This document shows positions 33,301 to 42,890 of a DNA stretch of 64,000 bases, piece by piece. The stretch covers positions 1 to 64,000 of the forward strand of contig NW_027461518.1 of the NCBI RefSeq assembly GCF_024713945.1, in the 5' to 3' direction. The notes beneath the pieces were generated by a model. The model did no database searches, was not told the DNA's origin, and was given only the letters and a program-made list of their open reading frames with translations. Position numbers and translations under genes: made by a program. This DNA is from Dermatophagoides farinae (taxonomy: Eukaryota > Arthropoda > Arachnida > Sarcoptiformes > Pyroglyphidae). Within the stretch, counting starts at the first letter, position 1, and every line of letters begins with the position of its first letter.

Positions 33301-34030
33301 CTAATGTATAAAGGTTAATGCTCGTGTAACCAATGCATGATGTATGTGTAATCGAACTAGACTCGTACAAGTAAAAGTGCAAGCTAGAATCTTTTAAAGT
33401 ATTTAGGGAGTCTTTGTAATCAAGTTCGAAACTGTTTTGAAGATACTTCGCTCCGTTTTCAGGTATATAGTAAGAATTCGTCTGGCGAATTTGTCCAGAC
33501 TCGCCAAAAAATTTCAGTTGAAACTGATTACGAAACCACTTGAGAGGGATAAAATAACCTGTTTTAGTACCTCCTAATTCTATTTTCAAATAATATACAC
33601 CGGGTTCATGTAGTTCACTTAAATATAAATTATCAATTTGAAGTTTAAAAAATAACTGATCTGATAATGATCTCTTTTGAATTTTTTTTCTGATTATAAA
33701 ATTTTTTAGCTTTCTCTCTTCTGAATAAGTGAAAAAAGGATAATTTTTAAAGATTGCTGGTTGAGTTTTAATAACAAATATATTACTCAAATACCATAAC
33801 AGTTTTGTTAGTAAGGTAAAATTCTCAAATCTCGCTAAAAACCAAAGAAATAGTGAACTAAACGCGTTGAATATCGAGTTGTGTTTTTTTTTTTTAGTTT
33901 CGTCGTTTACGTCATTGTTATTTTCTTCATTATCTGTATCAGTTTCAATTTCGTTCGGACCGAAATCATCTGAATTTTTCAGAAAGTTGATATCGTTGAA
34001 AACGTCTTTGATTTTGTTTACAAATTCCAT
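30386..34030 (-). CDS. Large C2-like protein with transglutaminase-like region, possible CC2D2A/CEP76 relative
   Basis: 1214 residues. It begins with an acidic, Asn-rich region including a 12-A run in frame (KKKK). A hydrophobic block follows (FLWFLARFENFTLL...LLWYLSNIFVI). There are several beta-rich C2-like segments (YYLKIELGGTKTGYF; YKIQIFKKKD; IYVKVKEIKIFD). At about residues 790-880 the stretch HPAEIIKSAAANPIDICFLLLSA...LFVIHGEVFLQKKTHWLCVEI...IIVYYPDTAEIVYI resembles the transglutaminase-like domain of CC2D2A and CEP76. CC2D2A is a ciliary transition-zone protein. No catalytic Cys-His-Asp set is obvious. The match is by layout and pattern only; a general C2 scaffold is the alternative. 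Confidence 0.6.
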   Translation of the reverse strand: MEFVNKIKDVFNDINFLKNSDDFGPNEIETDTDNEENNNDVNDETKKKKHNSIFNAFSSLFLWFLARFENFTLLTKLLWYLSNIFVIKTQPAIFKNYPFFTYSEERKLKNFIIRKKIQKRSLSDQLFFKLQIDNLYLSELHEPGVYYLKIELGGTKTGYFIPLKWFRNQFQLKFFGESGQIRQTNSYYIPENGAKYLQNSFELDYKDSLNTLKDSSLHFYLYESSSITHTSCIGYTSINLYTLVTSQIEQNLSFYSNKKKLLANLSCNVKFNVVCHMGLVMSDTYIKGFGTYELTENEYELKLTCVKSNEMSNYFTSCWDSKNRIMICQNGDDVESATLVPKKISDNWNSQEDKNDKKLLPFWVNVTRTSDLSNEHISYEFDHTSDSDDNISIKSADRTLLRSKADILESDPLNNLLKPCLAYGWLYISGTITDLINCQYKIQIFKKKDLANVIAEGCVSVLGLLSSDAIELNNYCLKDPLTKRDIIHLYGKIRLYGKSSIRQIMTNSFLSKENIIFFQVNAEKSEQELDNLASTTLEWSYIRVDHDQILAHGSCSFSEPFLIGLDEIMISLLSDDPNFWHNIYNSVTTHEYKISKNTILDIVRRLDSDSLENILSKYILLIKVYTSLHNVAINYKGRDESLKLPRTLCGWTCLTLIDLIRQLLPSRYEVHHSAWLNKPGSAKIKTNIKLNLKVQFVNIDCFQLALKKKSSALSHMNYLTSYIELSNTLYQKKFKNRHKFFNTLYGEQTHPICLKQDNNIKQFIKFVKKNCNNSFYDMFQLYIKVKEIKIFDHSTDYILHPAEIIKSAAANPIDICFLLLSAASSMNRNLFVIHGEVFLQKKTHWLCVEITNDNKIIVYYPDTAEIVYINNSEHVVLPDTIFQSKIIFNVLPRGIDTIKSIFSTQLEYKPVRQFSLSNILLYIESDGLEFLSSNRFVPLENLSSEVCNRKMLIDLENKIDLVKRKMNSNMEQLTEYFSKQLNDELETFIQESLGIEIVDELNQFLDYILNLNDADTILNTLRASTPEINALEKASTRYNSYTNRVTFLFYASPTCDVVEIKNELEEQLKNYKLSSISLKYKLVETEFSYKVEGIILLRHNYKQMYEDDFDKHNWKTVQVLIENAFIKSRDYNLYQNVEIADHIEYLESIIYKSLEDKPDTLVNKSKSSDTHDRASMNIHFTNKTKEEIDVNNTDKSTNKDKLADYFKALNNLNS

Positions 34031-34295
34031 TTTTCTGATTGCTCGATTTTTAAAATTAATAAAAACAATCTGTCAAGCACTAGCCCTATGCGGGGAAAAA
34101 TTGAGAAAATATTTAAAAATTAATCAATACAAAATAGTTATTTCAGTGTTTGAATAAATATTTGATATTGCTTTTTCTTTTTATCTTTAATGACTTAATG
34201 TGTATTATTTATTCTTAGTTTGCTTTCTAAATCTACTTAAACGTAGAATGTTTACTTAGGCGATTGGCATATATTATTTAAAAAAATATAGTATT

Positions 34296-35453
34296 ATGTC
34301 CCTTTTAAATCGACCCAAACTAAATAAACATATTTACCATGTAAGTACATTGGTTCAATACCGTGCCAACATGGAAAAAAAAAATGCAATCGCAAATAAT
34401 CTGAAGGCTTTAGACCACAGCGCTGAGAGTAATCGAGTTGAAAACAGAAAGAAACTACCCTTGGAAGATGAGATCGAGGAACAAAGCCCTAAGTTGTATT
34501 ATAGAGCTCAGGACGGGTTTAAACAACATGAAATCTGGTTTTGGAAACTGTTTGGTTGTTTTTTTGCTGGATTTATTTCATCTATGTATTTCGTCAGTGC
34601 GTTTATCTTAATAATCTGGCCTGCAATGCCTGTAATATTCGGAATCAAGTCATGGCAATCAATATTATATACTATTATTATGCTACTACTGCTTTTTTTA
34701 CCTGCTAAGCTCGGAATGCCAGCATATGACTCAAAAATATATCGATCTGTAGCGTTGTTTTTCGATACAGAGGTATATATGGCTGACGATCCTGAAAAAT
34801 ATCGAAAAAATAAGAAGCCGTTTATGTTTCTGATTTTCCCGCATGGAATTGTTTCGTTTGGCGCTTTATGTTCTTGCATAATCCCAGATTTGAAACAAAA
34901 AACAGTTGTCGCAGACGCGCTAACAAAATTTCCAATACTTCGCCAATTATTTAGCCCATTCAATCTAATCAGTCCGCACAAAAAGAAAATCGTCGAAGAA
35001 TTAAAAGAAAAAAAAGCTTATGTTTCTATTCATCCTGGAGGGCTCGCCGAGCTGTTTCTGTCTTCTCCAGACGAAGAATATTCATACTTTAATCATCGAG
35101 CAGGTTGTGTGGCAGCCGCTATGGAGGCTGGTTGCGATATTTGCTTGTTATATATCTATGGGAATACCGCCACGTATAGACTAAAATTGCTAGCTTCCGA
35201 ACGGATTAGCAGAATGTTCAGAATTAGCATCACTTTTTTTACAGGGAAATTCTTCTCGTTTATTCCCAATAAAACTAAGATGGTTCAAGTTTACAGCAAG
35301 ATAATCCCTGTAAAAGACTGTCGAGATAGAAAACCAACAGTAGAAGAAATTAAAGAAGAACACCAACGCATTCTGGGATTGCTTATTAAACATTACAATG
35401 CTAACAGACATCTTCACCCAGACTATAAAAACAAAGACTTAAAATTCGTTTGA
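34296..35453 (+). CDS. DGAT2-family acyltransferase
   Basis: 385-residue ER membrane enzyme of the DGAT2/MOGAT family, likely acyl-CoA:diacylglycerol acyltransferase making triacylglycerol. Two adjacent hydrophobic helices (about residues 80-135: LFGCFFAGFISSMYFVSAFILIIWPAMPVIF, then YTIIMLLLLFLPAKLG) precede the active-site block FPHGIVSFGAL; the family's usual HPHG reads FPHG, as in several MOGAT-like enzymes. YVSIHPGGLAELFLSS and YIYGNTATYR follow. The C-terminal stretch KDCRDRKPTVEEIKEEHQRIL is the standard family tail. Substrate (mono- or diacylglycerol) cannot be told from sequence. Confidence 0.88.
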   Translation: MSLLNRPKLNKHIYHVSTLVQYRANMEKKNAIANNLKALDHSAESNRVENRKKLPLEDEIEEQSPKLYYRAQDGFKQHEIWFWKLFGCFFAGFISSMYFVSAFILIIWPAMPVIFGIKSWQSILYTIIMLLLLFLPAKLGMPAYDSKIYRSVALFFDTEVYMADDPEKYRKNKKPFMFLIFPHGIVSFGALCSCIIPDLKQKTVVADALTKFPILRQLFSPFNLISPHKKKIVEELKEKKAYVSIHPGGLAELFLSSPDEEYSYFNHRAGCVAAAMEAGCDICLLYIYGNTATYRLKLLASERISRMFRISITFFTGKFFSFIPNKTKMVQVYSKIIPVKDCRDRKPTVEEIKEEHQRILGLLIKHYNANRHLHPDYKNKDLKFV

Positions 35454-35512
35454 TCACTCGCTTGTTTTTTGTCAAAATTATGACTGTGAGTTTAATTAAA
35501 TATATGACTTTC

Positions 35513-36442
35513 TCAATATTTGGATTTTACCCCTGTGTCGTTGTTAGAAAGCGGTTCCAATAAACCATTCTCTACCAAGCGCGAGTAAATTTCAATACAT
35601 TCGTCAATTTTTCTACCAGAAATAGGACAATTATTCTTTTGATTTGTCGAAAGATCTTTTGTCAGCTCTCTTATTTGCTTAATTAAATTATTTTTTTCGT
35701 TGTTGTTGACCGGACTCAATGAACATAAACTAAATATTTGTGGGTTCATGGTTAATAAACTTAGCGCCCTGTCTGGTCTGCACGCGTAATATATATTCAT
35801 CAAACTGTACAGATATTCTGTTTTTTCCAAAAGTTCATTCTTCAATCGATCTACTTCATTGCGTAAGTTGTGTTGCAGCAACATGTGCATACTAATAAAC
35901 TCCGCTTCTTCTTTAGAAACCTCGCTAACAAAAAATCTCGAAAGCGAATGAGGCGGTAATTGCTGAATCGAACTTTCCAATATGGCACTTCTCATCTGTT
36001 TGCTCGGGTTTCGAAAAATTAATTCATCATGTGTTTCTGCAACAACACAATTTTCTAAATACGTACTGATGTCTGGTATCGGAACGGTACTAATGTCCAA
36101 AGTGTTTTCAGGGTAAAGTTTGAGATGGTGTTTCAGCTCAACAGACCTTTCGTCCGGATCTATAAAAGTAAGCTTGCAACTTATTTCAAACTCTCCCCAG
36201 CCATGCTCTTGCACAGAAAACGGCATACCCTTTTCGCATACCCGCTGAGCGTTTATGAAAGATGGATGTAACGTAAACGTGACACGTTTTATGAACGTAC
36301 TCAAATCATCGCACGGCTCTCGACCGCGTAATAAACACGTCCATTCGTGAGTAGCCCCATTAAAGTTATCACGCAACTCCAACGGCAAATTAAATGCATA
36401 CGTTGCTAACACGATTTTTTTTTTTATTATCTCATCGCTCAT
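35513..36442 (-). CDS. YEATS-domain protein (GAS41/YAF9-like)
   Basis: 309-residue reader of acylated histone lysines, as in the SWR1 and NuA4 complexes. The YEATS domain covers about residues 11-140: THEWTCLLRG (31-40), FIKRVTFTLHPSF (50-62), the HGWGEFEI box (80-87), and FIDPDERSVELKHHLKLYP. The block 'DELIFRNPSKQM' parallels the GAS41 'YDEMIFQDPT'. A helical, coiled-coil-prone C-terminal region follows, as expected for this family, though longer than human GAS41 (227). It is downstream of XPD on the same strand, so two transcription/repair genes are neighbours. Confidence 0.88.
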   Translation of the reverse strand: MSDEIIKKKIVLATYAFNLPLELRDNFNGATHEWTCLLRGREPCDDLSTFIKRVTFTLHPSFINAQRVCEKGMPFSVQEHGWGEFEISCKLTFIDPDERSVELKHHLKLYPENTLDISTVPIPDISTYLENCVVAETHDELIFRNPSKQMRSAILESSIQQLPPHSLSRFFVSEVSKEEAEFISMHMLLQHNLRNEVDRLKNELLEKTEYLYSLMNIYYACRPDRALSLLTMNPQIFSLCSLSPVNNNEKNNLIKQIRELTKDLSTNQKNNCPISGRKIDECIEIYSRLVENGLLEPLSNNDTGVKSKY

Positions 36443-36617
36443 GACAATATCTATCTGTCGTTTATTTTCATTCTGCTTGTATAATAAAGAAACTATTATT
36501 TATAACTGTGACTTTGCTAAAAATCGTCAAAAACCAATGCCGCACAAGTTTTAACGAAAATGTTGGTTTTTATTTATTGGTTTACGAATATTAATATGCA
36601 ATGATAAAAATAAGCGC

Positions 36618-39311
36618 TTATTTATTTGTGGCTTTATTTCCTAAGAGCGATAACTTTGTCAACGCAGCTTGGTTGAGACGCGTTTTCAATGACTGAACAT
36701 GGGGCTGACTCATCTCAAGTAAAAAATTATTTGATAATGAAATCGCGTGATCCGCTATAATGTTAACTCGGTCCGATGTGAGGTTAGCTTTAACCCATTC
36801 AGGAAGCTTTGTTAGCTTGTCGTTTTTTGCATATCTGTAGTCCGCCAAAATCATTAACCCGTAATCCAGTTTGTTTCTAATAACTCTACCTAAGCATTGG
36901 CTCGCTTGTCTCATAGCGTCAAACGCCAAAAACTCACCTTCGTCTATTTGATACTGAACCTTTAAAAACAAAAGCCGACTTTTCAATACGTGGCTAAGTG
37001 TGTATTGATATGGAACCCCAATCAAAATTACAGCTCTTCCATAGTGCCTATCAAAATCTATACCTTCAGCAACTTTTCCTCTAGCGATCGACATAAATAT
37101 TGCGCCTCGTCCAATATCACAAGCTTTTTTGTAAGAGTCTAGCGTTAACGATGTTGTCAATGAGTCTTTCGTTTCCATGAATATCAGCTTGTTAGCTAAT
37201 ATCTTCTCAATAACCCCGTCGCTGTTCCAATGACTCAGCACGTTTTCCATATATGCGTATGATGTAAAAAATAAAACTATTCCATCAGGAATTATTTCAC
37301 ATAAATCCGTTATAAGACGACCGTATTGCTGGATCACAGACACGTCATCTCTAAGTTCGAACACTGAACTTAGCGGGATATTGTCCGATCCTTTGCTCAC
37401 TATGATTGGACAAATACACTCGCGCTCGAGAGACATGTTTAAGCTTTGAAGAATCGTTGGCACAAACTTCAGTATTTTTGGATATAAATTAAGCGGGCTT
37501 ATAGTTCCACTTGTGAGCATTACAGACTGAAACCTATCTAAAACAGGTTTCATAGACAAAGATGAGTCTATGCAAGCTAGTTGAGATATGGGATCATAAA
37601 TTCCTGGTGCTTCTGGGTATGGGTCTGTAATTAAAATGAAACCTTTATAATATGTAGATACTAGCGTACAATAGTCTGTTATTTTAGTTAAACTACTATA
37701 TTCATTAAAATTTGTAATTTTTAAATAGGAGAGCAAATTTTTCAAACGCTCGGAATACAAGGAAAGGGTGGATGCTTCTATTGAAAGTGTATCTTCGACT
37801 TTTTTCAAAAACATCAAAGGACCTTCAATGTTTACAGTAACTACTTTGACGTATGAGTCTAAGTAAACGATCATCATCAATAAATTATTCAAAAACAATC
37901 GGTTTTTTCGGATCGTTCCGGGAATTGTTTTGCTGAGTTTGCTTTGTTCTTCAGGCAAGAGCGGCGAATTCAAGAATTCATTAACTATTTTGGCGTATTG
38001 CTCTTCTTGTTCTGCCGTTACACTTTTTATGAGCTGTTCAGTCAACTTGTTTGTTTCCTGCAGCTCGTTCTCCTCAATTAACTTCTGTAGTTTCTTTATG
38101 GAAATTTTAGCTTGCTCAATATCGACAGAAGATATTTTAATTGTAAGCGCTTCTATGCATACGTTGTCTATGTTGTGCGCTTCGTCAAACACGATGGCGT
38201 GAGGTTTTTTGATAGCACAAACTTGATCGCTCAATTGTCCATTCACTTTGTTGAGTGCAAGTGGGTTCATAGTAGAATACTCATAACCCATCGCTACACG
38301 ACTGACCTTAGGATCTAAAACATATTGATAATTCAAAACGACTATTTGGGCTATGTTGTTTAATTCTCTCGTGGCATAATAAGGACAAAAACGAGATTGT
38401 AGCGGGTCAGCTGTTTCTAGTCGCTTCGCCTGTAAAACTTGATTTGGAAAAAATTTTTCAATGATTGCTGGATCTACATTGAGTTCTTGCAAAATGTTGT
38501 GTAGGGATGAGCTGTATTCTTTTTCAACGTGATTAGTCACTCCACGACTGATAATTTTCATATCATCTATAGTATATACATCGTTCGGCAAGTTTTCGGG
38601 AATCCAAAATAACTTGAAACTTTCATACCAAGGACACAACGAGCACTCTGTTTTCGAGCATATCTTGTTGTACAGATCTTCAATGTCGTGTACATAGTTA
38701 TTAGCTTCCAAACTTTTTTCGGATTCATCGGCGTCAAAAGATTTTTTCAATTTCATATTCGAGCCGGGGTAATCATAAGCTTTGCGTACGTTTGGAATTT
38801 TCTTATCGTAAAAACGTTCACGAACCCAAGGAACGGTTAAACTACGGCACTTTTCATCAATTTTGTCTCTGTTTCCTAAAATGTTAACAGTGGGATTTAC
38901 ACAAAGATTGCGTCTAGCTGACAATGCACAGGCTAAAACGTTCGCACGATTAATTTTGTCGATCATATCTTCTACGTCCAAATTTTGTCTTAACATTTCG
39001 AGAAACTCCGTAACAAGAATTTTTAATCGATATTTAAGAACACATCGCAACTCAAACAACGCTTTGTTCATTTCACCGATAGTTCGAGTGCAAAAGTAAA
39101 ACTTTTCCAGTTTTTCTGGATATTCTAATTGATAAGATGAGTATAAAGACATAATACACACAGTTTTTCCGGTTCCTGTTGGCATCTCAAGCACACCGTG
39201 TCCTTTGGTGTCAAGGGTAGTTTTGAGATGTCGCATATAGACATACTGCTCCGGATATATATAGTCATATGGAAAGAAAATTTTTAATTCTTCAATGTTA
39301 AACACAACCAT
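36618..39311 (-). CDS. RAD3: TFIIH DNA helicase XPD/RAD3
   Basis: 897-residue 5'-3' superfamily 2 helicase with an iron-sulphur cluster, a TFIIH subunit for nucleotide excision repair and transcription. The start FPYDYIYPEQYVYM (13-26) is diagnostic. Walker A MPTGTGKT is at 43-50 and DEAH at 376-379. The four Fe-S ligands are readable as C137, C155, C223 or C226, and C309. SILMTSGTISPLNLYPKIL and the DAMRQASQCLGRVIRNK motif VI box are intact. The protein is about 140 residues longer than human XPD (760), mostly from insertions around the third Fe-S cysteine. ATG 39311 gives the normal family start; the upstream frame has no ATG. The gene is head to head with RAD16. Confidence 0.95.
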   Translation of the reverse strand: MVVFNIEELKIFFPYDYIYPEQYVYMRHLKTTLDTKGHGVLEMPTGTGKTVCIMSLYSSYQLEYPEKLEKFYFCTRTIGEMNKALFELRCVLKYRLKILVTEFLEMLRQNLDVEDMIDKINRANVLACALSARRNLCVNPTVNILGNRDKIDEKCRSLTVPWVRERFYDKKIPNVRKAYDYPGSNMKLKKSFDADESEKSLEANNYVHDIEDLYNKICSKTECSLCPWYESFKLFWIPENLPNDVYTIDDMKIISRGVTNHVEKEYSSSLHNILQELNVDPAIIEKFFPNQVLQAKRLETADPLQSRFCPYYATRELNNIAQIVVLNYQYVLDPKVSRVAMGYEYSTMNPLALNKVNGQLSDQVCAIKKPHAIVFDEAHNIDNVCIEALTIKISSVDIEQAKISIKKLQKLIEENELQETNKLTEQLIKSVTAEQEEQYAKIVNEFLNSPLLPEEQSKLSKTIPGTIRKNRLFLNNLLMMIVYLDSYVKVVTVNIEGPLMFLKKVEDTLSIEASTLSLYSERLKNLLSYLKITNFNEYSSLTKITDYCTLVSTYYKGFILITDPYPEAPGIYDPISQLACIDSSLSMKPVLDRFQSVMLTSGTISPLNLYPKILKFVPTILQSLNMSLERECICPIIVSKGSDNIPLSSVFELRDDVSVIQQYGRLITDLCEIIPDGIVLFFTSYAYMENVLSHWNSDGVIEKILANKLIFMETKDSLTTSLTLDSYKKACDIGRGAIFMSIARGKVAEGIDFDRHYGRAVILIGVPYQYTLSHVLKSRLLFLKVQYQIDEGEFLAFDAMRQASQCLGRVIRNKLDYGLMILADYRYAKNDKLTKLPEWVKANLTSDRVNIIADHAISLSNNFLLEMSQPHVQSLKTRLNQAALTKLSLLGNKATNK

Positions 39312-39488
39312 GTGCTTAAAAACATTAAACTTTGATGCTTCAATCAAGCGTTATGATGATCAAGTTGTATTATAAATATCTTATCATATGATATTATAAA
39401 AATCTAAAAATTTTGTGAAAAAAATTTTGGATGTGTTCTTTTTATTTTATATATAATTATAAACAAGATTGCATTTCGTTCTAAGTTC

Positions 39489-42400
39489 ATGCAGTTTCAC
39501 AAAGGATCGTACTTTTTGTATGATAATGCATATTGGAACGAAAGAGAAAGAGTTTGGATTATCAATGACAATAAAGTTGCCAAAAGTATTATAAATAACT
39601 TTTCTCAGGCTGGGTTTGCAATCCAAAAATCTCCAACGAGCGCTGCCACATGTCGAGTATGTGGAGAAAAAATTGAAAAGGATTTCTATCGTCTTTGCTA
39701 TCCAATTAGAGATCCTCGTGGTAAGTACGGGGCAGTGGCAGCTTGGATTCACATGAAATGTTCTAATTACGTTGTTCAAAGTTTTTTTTCCAATTTTTTT
39801 AAAGCCTCTTCAAAAAATATAGATGAGTTGAAACAAGACTTTGTGAATTTTTGTTTAGAATATTGTCATGGTTTGAAGGCTTTGTCAGAAAAAGACCAAA
39901 ATGAGTTTTTTGAAGCTGCAATACAACCTGTTCAGACCGTTGAGATGGATGATGAATCTCTATTTAAATGCGAAGCCCAACCAATAAGTTACGTAGAAGG
40001 CTTACACTGTGATTTGTTCAAATTTCAGCAAGAAGGTTTAGGATGGATGGTTCAACAAGAAGCTGATTTCAAGTTCGGCGGCGGTATCCTGGCCGACGAA
40101 ATGGGTATGGGTAAAACGATTCAAACGATTTCTCTTCTTCTCTATAATAAATTTTCAAGCACTGAAGCTAAGCAAACTGTTAAAGAAATAGAAAAAAACC
40201 GTCTCTTTGAACTAAAGCGTTTTCATAAAAATCATTTACATCACTATATTTTGTCAAAAAAAAACGAACTTTCCTGTAATGAAACAGAAGTAAATGAAAA
40301 TGAATTTAACATTTACGACAACGAATTTTCTGTTGCAAAAAAAGCGTATGCAACATTAATTGTATGCCCTGTCGGCGCAGTGTATCAATGGAAATCTGAA
40401 TTAGAGAAATTTGCCCCGTCTTTAAAAGTATTAGTATATCACGGTCCAAATCGAAGTTTAGAGGTGAACAACTTTGGTTCTGTCGATGTTGTAATCACTA
40501 ATTATAATTGTCTAGAAGTCGAATATAGAAAAGTTGCTGATAGAACGAAAGTAGTTTGTCCAAATTGTGGTCGCAAATATCTTCCTAAAAATTTAGTTAT
40601 TCATTTAAAATACATGTGTGGGCAGAATGCGCGAAAGACAAGCGCTCAAGCTAAACAAGAACGAAAAGTTATATCGGAAGTAGATTTCCAAAATAAGACT
40701 CCTACCATCAGTAATATATATAAAGAAATTTTAGTCAAGGCTGGGCGAATGGATGAATTAGAAGAACTTAACGCCGTGCCTTGGCTAGGCAGTAAAAATT
40801 CGAATGGAAATAGGCCGAAGAAAATACGAACTGAAGCATCAGGAGCAACAGACCCTGAAGTTCCCGACGCTATTGATGATTACGACACTCCTTTGTCTGA
40901 AAACTCTTCTGATGCGCTTTTTTTTGATTCTGGATCTTCAGCACTTGAGTATTCTGATGTTTCAGATTCTGAAATAGTCGGTTCGGCTAAAGCTGAAAGT
41001 AAAGTAGTGTTGGATGAAACTGAAACGATGACGGGCAGTGATGAAGAAGTTTATGAGGATTTAAAACAAATCGCGATGAAAAAATTTGCTAGAGAACAGA
41101 ATTTGAACAATTTAACTATGAAACAGCTAAGTTATTACATTGAGGTTTTTGGAATAAATGTAACATCAACCGGAAAGAAAAAGCCTCTTAAAGTTGACTG
41201 TGTAAAAGCATTAATGGCTTATATGGAAGAATACATGAATGTTACTAAAACTAAGGTAATACGACCTGATGAGGAAATTGATTTATCTTCTAGCCCTCTC
41301 CATATATATCCTTGGCGCAGAATAGTACTGGATGAAGCTCATCGTATAAAGAACTTGACCAACAACACTTCAAGAAGCGCGATGGCGCTAAAGTGTGTCG
41401 GTACTAAGTGGTGCTTGACTGGTACTCCGTTACAAAACAGAATAGAAGAACTTCACGCGTTGCTCAGATTTCTAGAATATTACCCGTATGGTTATTACTT
41501 TTGTAATCGTCCAAAATGTGGTTGTATGCTCAGCGATCATGTATTCAACGAGAAATCCGCTTGTTTAGCGTGTCACCATACTAGAATAAATCATTACAGT
41601 TTTTTTACAAAGACTATTACAAAACCAATAATAAACCACGGTTCTATCGGGGCAGGTTACACAGCGCTCGTTACTCTGCGAAACCAAGTAATTAGTAGGC
41701 TAATGCTACGTAGAACTAAAGTTGAACGAGTAGAAGATATAAAACTTCCGCCTTTGATCATTAAAATAGACAAACGAAAACTTTCCGCCCCGGAAATGGA
41801 TTTTTATACTGCGATATATGCTAAAACTCAGGTCGAGTTCAACTGCTTCGTCGAAAAAGGTACAGTGTTACACAACTTTGCCCACATTTTCGACTTGCTG
41901 AGCCGATTAAGACAATCAGTTAATCATCCTTATTTGATAATTCACAGCGATCTTAATCAAAGACAGCTGCCATCTAAAAGTGTGAATCTAAAAGAATTAA
42001 ACTGCTCGTTTTGTTTCGAAGCTATAGATGCCGAGGCTTCAGTGATGGCTAAGTGTAAACATTATTTCCACAAACTCTGTATTGATGAGTACATTGAATC
42101 TATTGACATCGAAGCCGAGATTAAATGTCCCACGTGTATGGACAAACTTACAATTGTTCAAGACGATTTAGACATTCAAACGATAAAGCCTAAACGAAAG
42201 CCCAACAGCATAATACATAAAATCAACACTGAAAACTTCGAAACTAGCACAAAAATCAAAACTCTCATAGAATACATTAAAAAATCGACGGAAAAGTCAA
42301 TTGTTTTTAGTCAATACACGAAATTCTTAGAGCTAATCGAGTTTGCTTTCAAGCGCGAAGGAATCCAATGTGTGACATACACAGGATCTCTTACTGTGGA

Positions 42401-42749
42401 CGCGCGTCGCTCTATGATCAACGAATTTATCTTAAATAAAAATATAAACGTAATCTGTATTTCCCTTAAAGCAGGTGGAGAAGGTTTAAATTTACAGGTT
42501 GCAAGTCAAATTTTTATTATGGATCCGTGGTGGAACCCCGCTTCAGAGTTGCAAGCTATTCAACGGGCGCATAGAATAGGGCAAACCAGGCCTGTACACG
42601 CTTACAGAATAATAGCAGAAGATACAATTGAAGAACGTATCCTGCAGCTCCAAGAGAAAAAACAACTAGCGTTCGATGGCACTATTGGAAACAACAATAA
42701 TTCGTTCCAAAAATTAAACGCAGATGATATTCGCTTTTTGTTTCAATAA
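39489..42749 (+). CDS. RAD16-like SNF2 ATPase with PARP-type zinc finger, SAP-like and RING domains
   Basis: 1086-residue SWI2/SNF2 DNA translocase resembling RAD16 of the yeast global-genome repair complex with RAD7. Order: PARP-type zinc finger (C55, C58, H88, C91); Walker A DEMGMGKT at 203-210; a C2HC-type finger (CPNCGRKYLPKNLVIHLKYMC, about 357-377); an acidic region; a SAP-like helix pair near 545-580; DEAH at about 615; the Rad16 Cys pairs (CGCMLSDHVF...CLACHHTRINHY); a RING at about 838-882 (CSFCFEAI...CKHYFHKLC...CPTC); and the helicase C-terminal domain (VICISLKAGGEGLNLQ, QRAHRIGQTRPV). The N-terminal PARP finger is not part of yeast Rad16. It sits head to head with XPD, also an NER gene. 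Confidence 0.88.
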   Translation: MQFHKGSYFLYDNAYWNERERVWIINDNKVAKSIINNFSQAGFAIQKSPTSAATCRVCGEKIEKDFYRLCYPIRDPRGKYGAVAAWIHMKCSNYVVQSFFSNFFKASSKNIDELKQDFVNFCLEYCHGLKALSEKDQNEFFEAAIQPVQTVEMDDESLFKCEAQPISYVEGLHCDLFKFQQEGLGWMVQQEADFKFGGGILADEMGMGKTIQTISLLLYNKFSSTEAKQTVKEIEKNRLFELKRFHKNHLHHYILSKKNELSCNETEVNENEFNIYDNEFSVAKKAYATLIVCPVGAVYQWKSELEKFAPSLKVLVYHGPNRSLEVNNFGSVDVVITNYNCLEVEYRKVADRTKVVCPNCGRKYLPKNLVIHLKYMCGQNARKTSAQAKQERKVISEVDFQNKTPTISNIYKEILVKAGRMDELEELNAVPWLGSKNSNGNRPKKIRTEASGATDPEVPDAIDDYDTPLSENSSDALFFDSGSSALEYSDVSDSEIVGSAKAESKVVLDETETMTGSDEEVYEDLKQIAMKKFAREQNLNNLTMKQLSYYIEVFGINVTSTGKKKPLKVDCVKALMAYMEEYMNVTKTKVIRPDEEIDLSSSPLHIYPWRRIVLDEAHRIKNLTNNTSRSAMALKCVGTKWCLTGTPLQNRIEELHALLRFLEYYPYGYYFCNRPKCGCMLSDHVFNEKSACLACHHTRINHYSFFTKTITKPIINHGSIGAGYTALVTLRNQVISRLMLRRTKVERVEDIKLPPLIIKIDKRKLSAPEMDFYTAIYAKTQVEFNCFVEKGTVLHNFAHIFDLLSRLRQSVNHPYLIIHSDLNQRQLPSKSVNLKELNCSFCFEAIDAEASVMAKCKHYFHKLCIDEYIESIDIEAEIKCPTCMDKLTIVQDDLDIQTIKPKRKPNSIIHKINTENFETSTKIKTLIEYIKKSTEKSIVFSQYTKFLELIEFAFKREGIQCVTYTGSLTVDARRSMINEFILNKNINVICISLKAGGEGLNLQVASQIFIMDPWWNPASELQAIQRAHRIGQTRPVHAYRIIAEDTIEERILQLQEKKQLAFDGTIGNNNNSFQKLNADDIRFLFQ

Positions 42750-42890
42750 ATTTGGTTATCCACAGTGAGTATGGGAAGTTTACTATTTTTATTGTTTTGT
42801 CAAATTAACGATTTATTTCTTAGCTTTTGACAGCGTGATAAATCGATCATCTTTCTCGTTGTTGTACCATGAAATTTACATTTTTTATTG

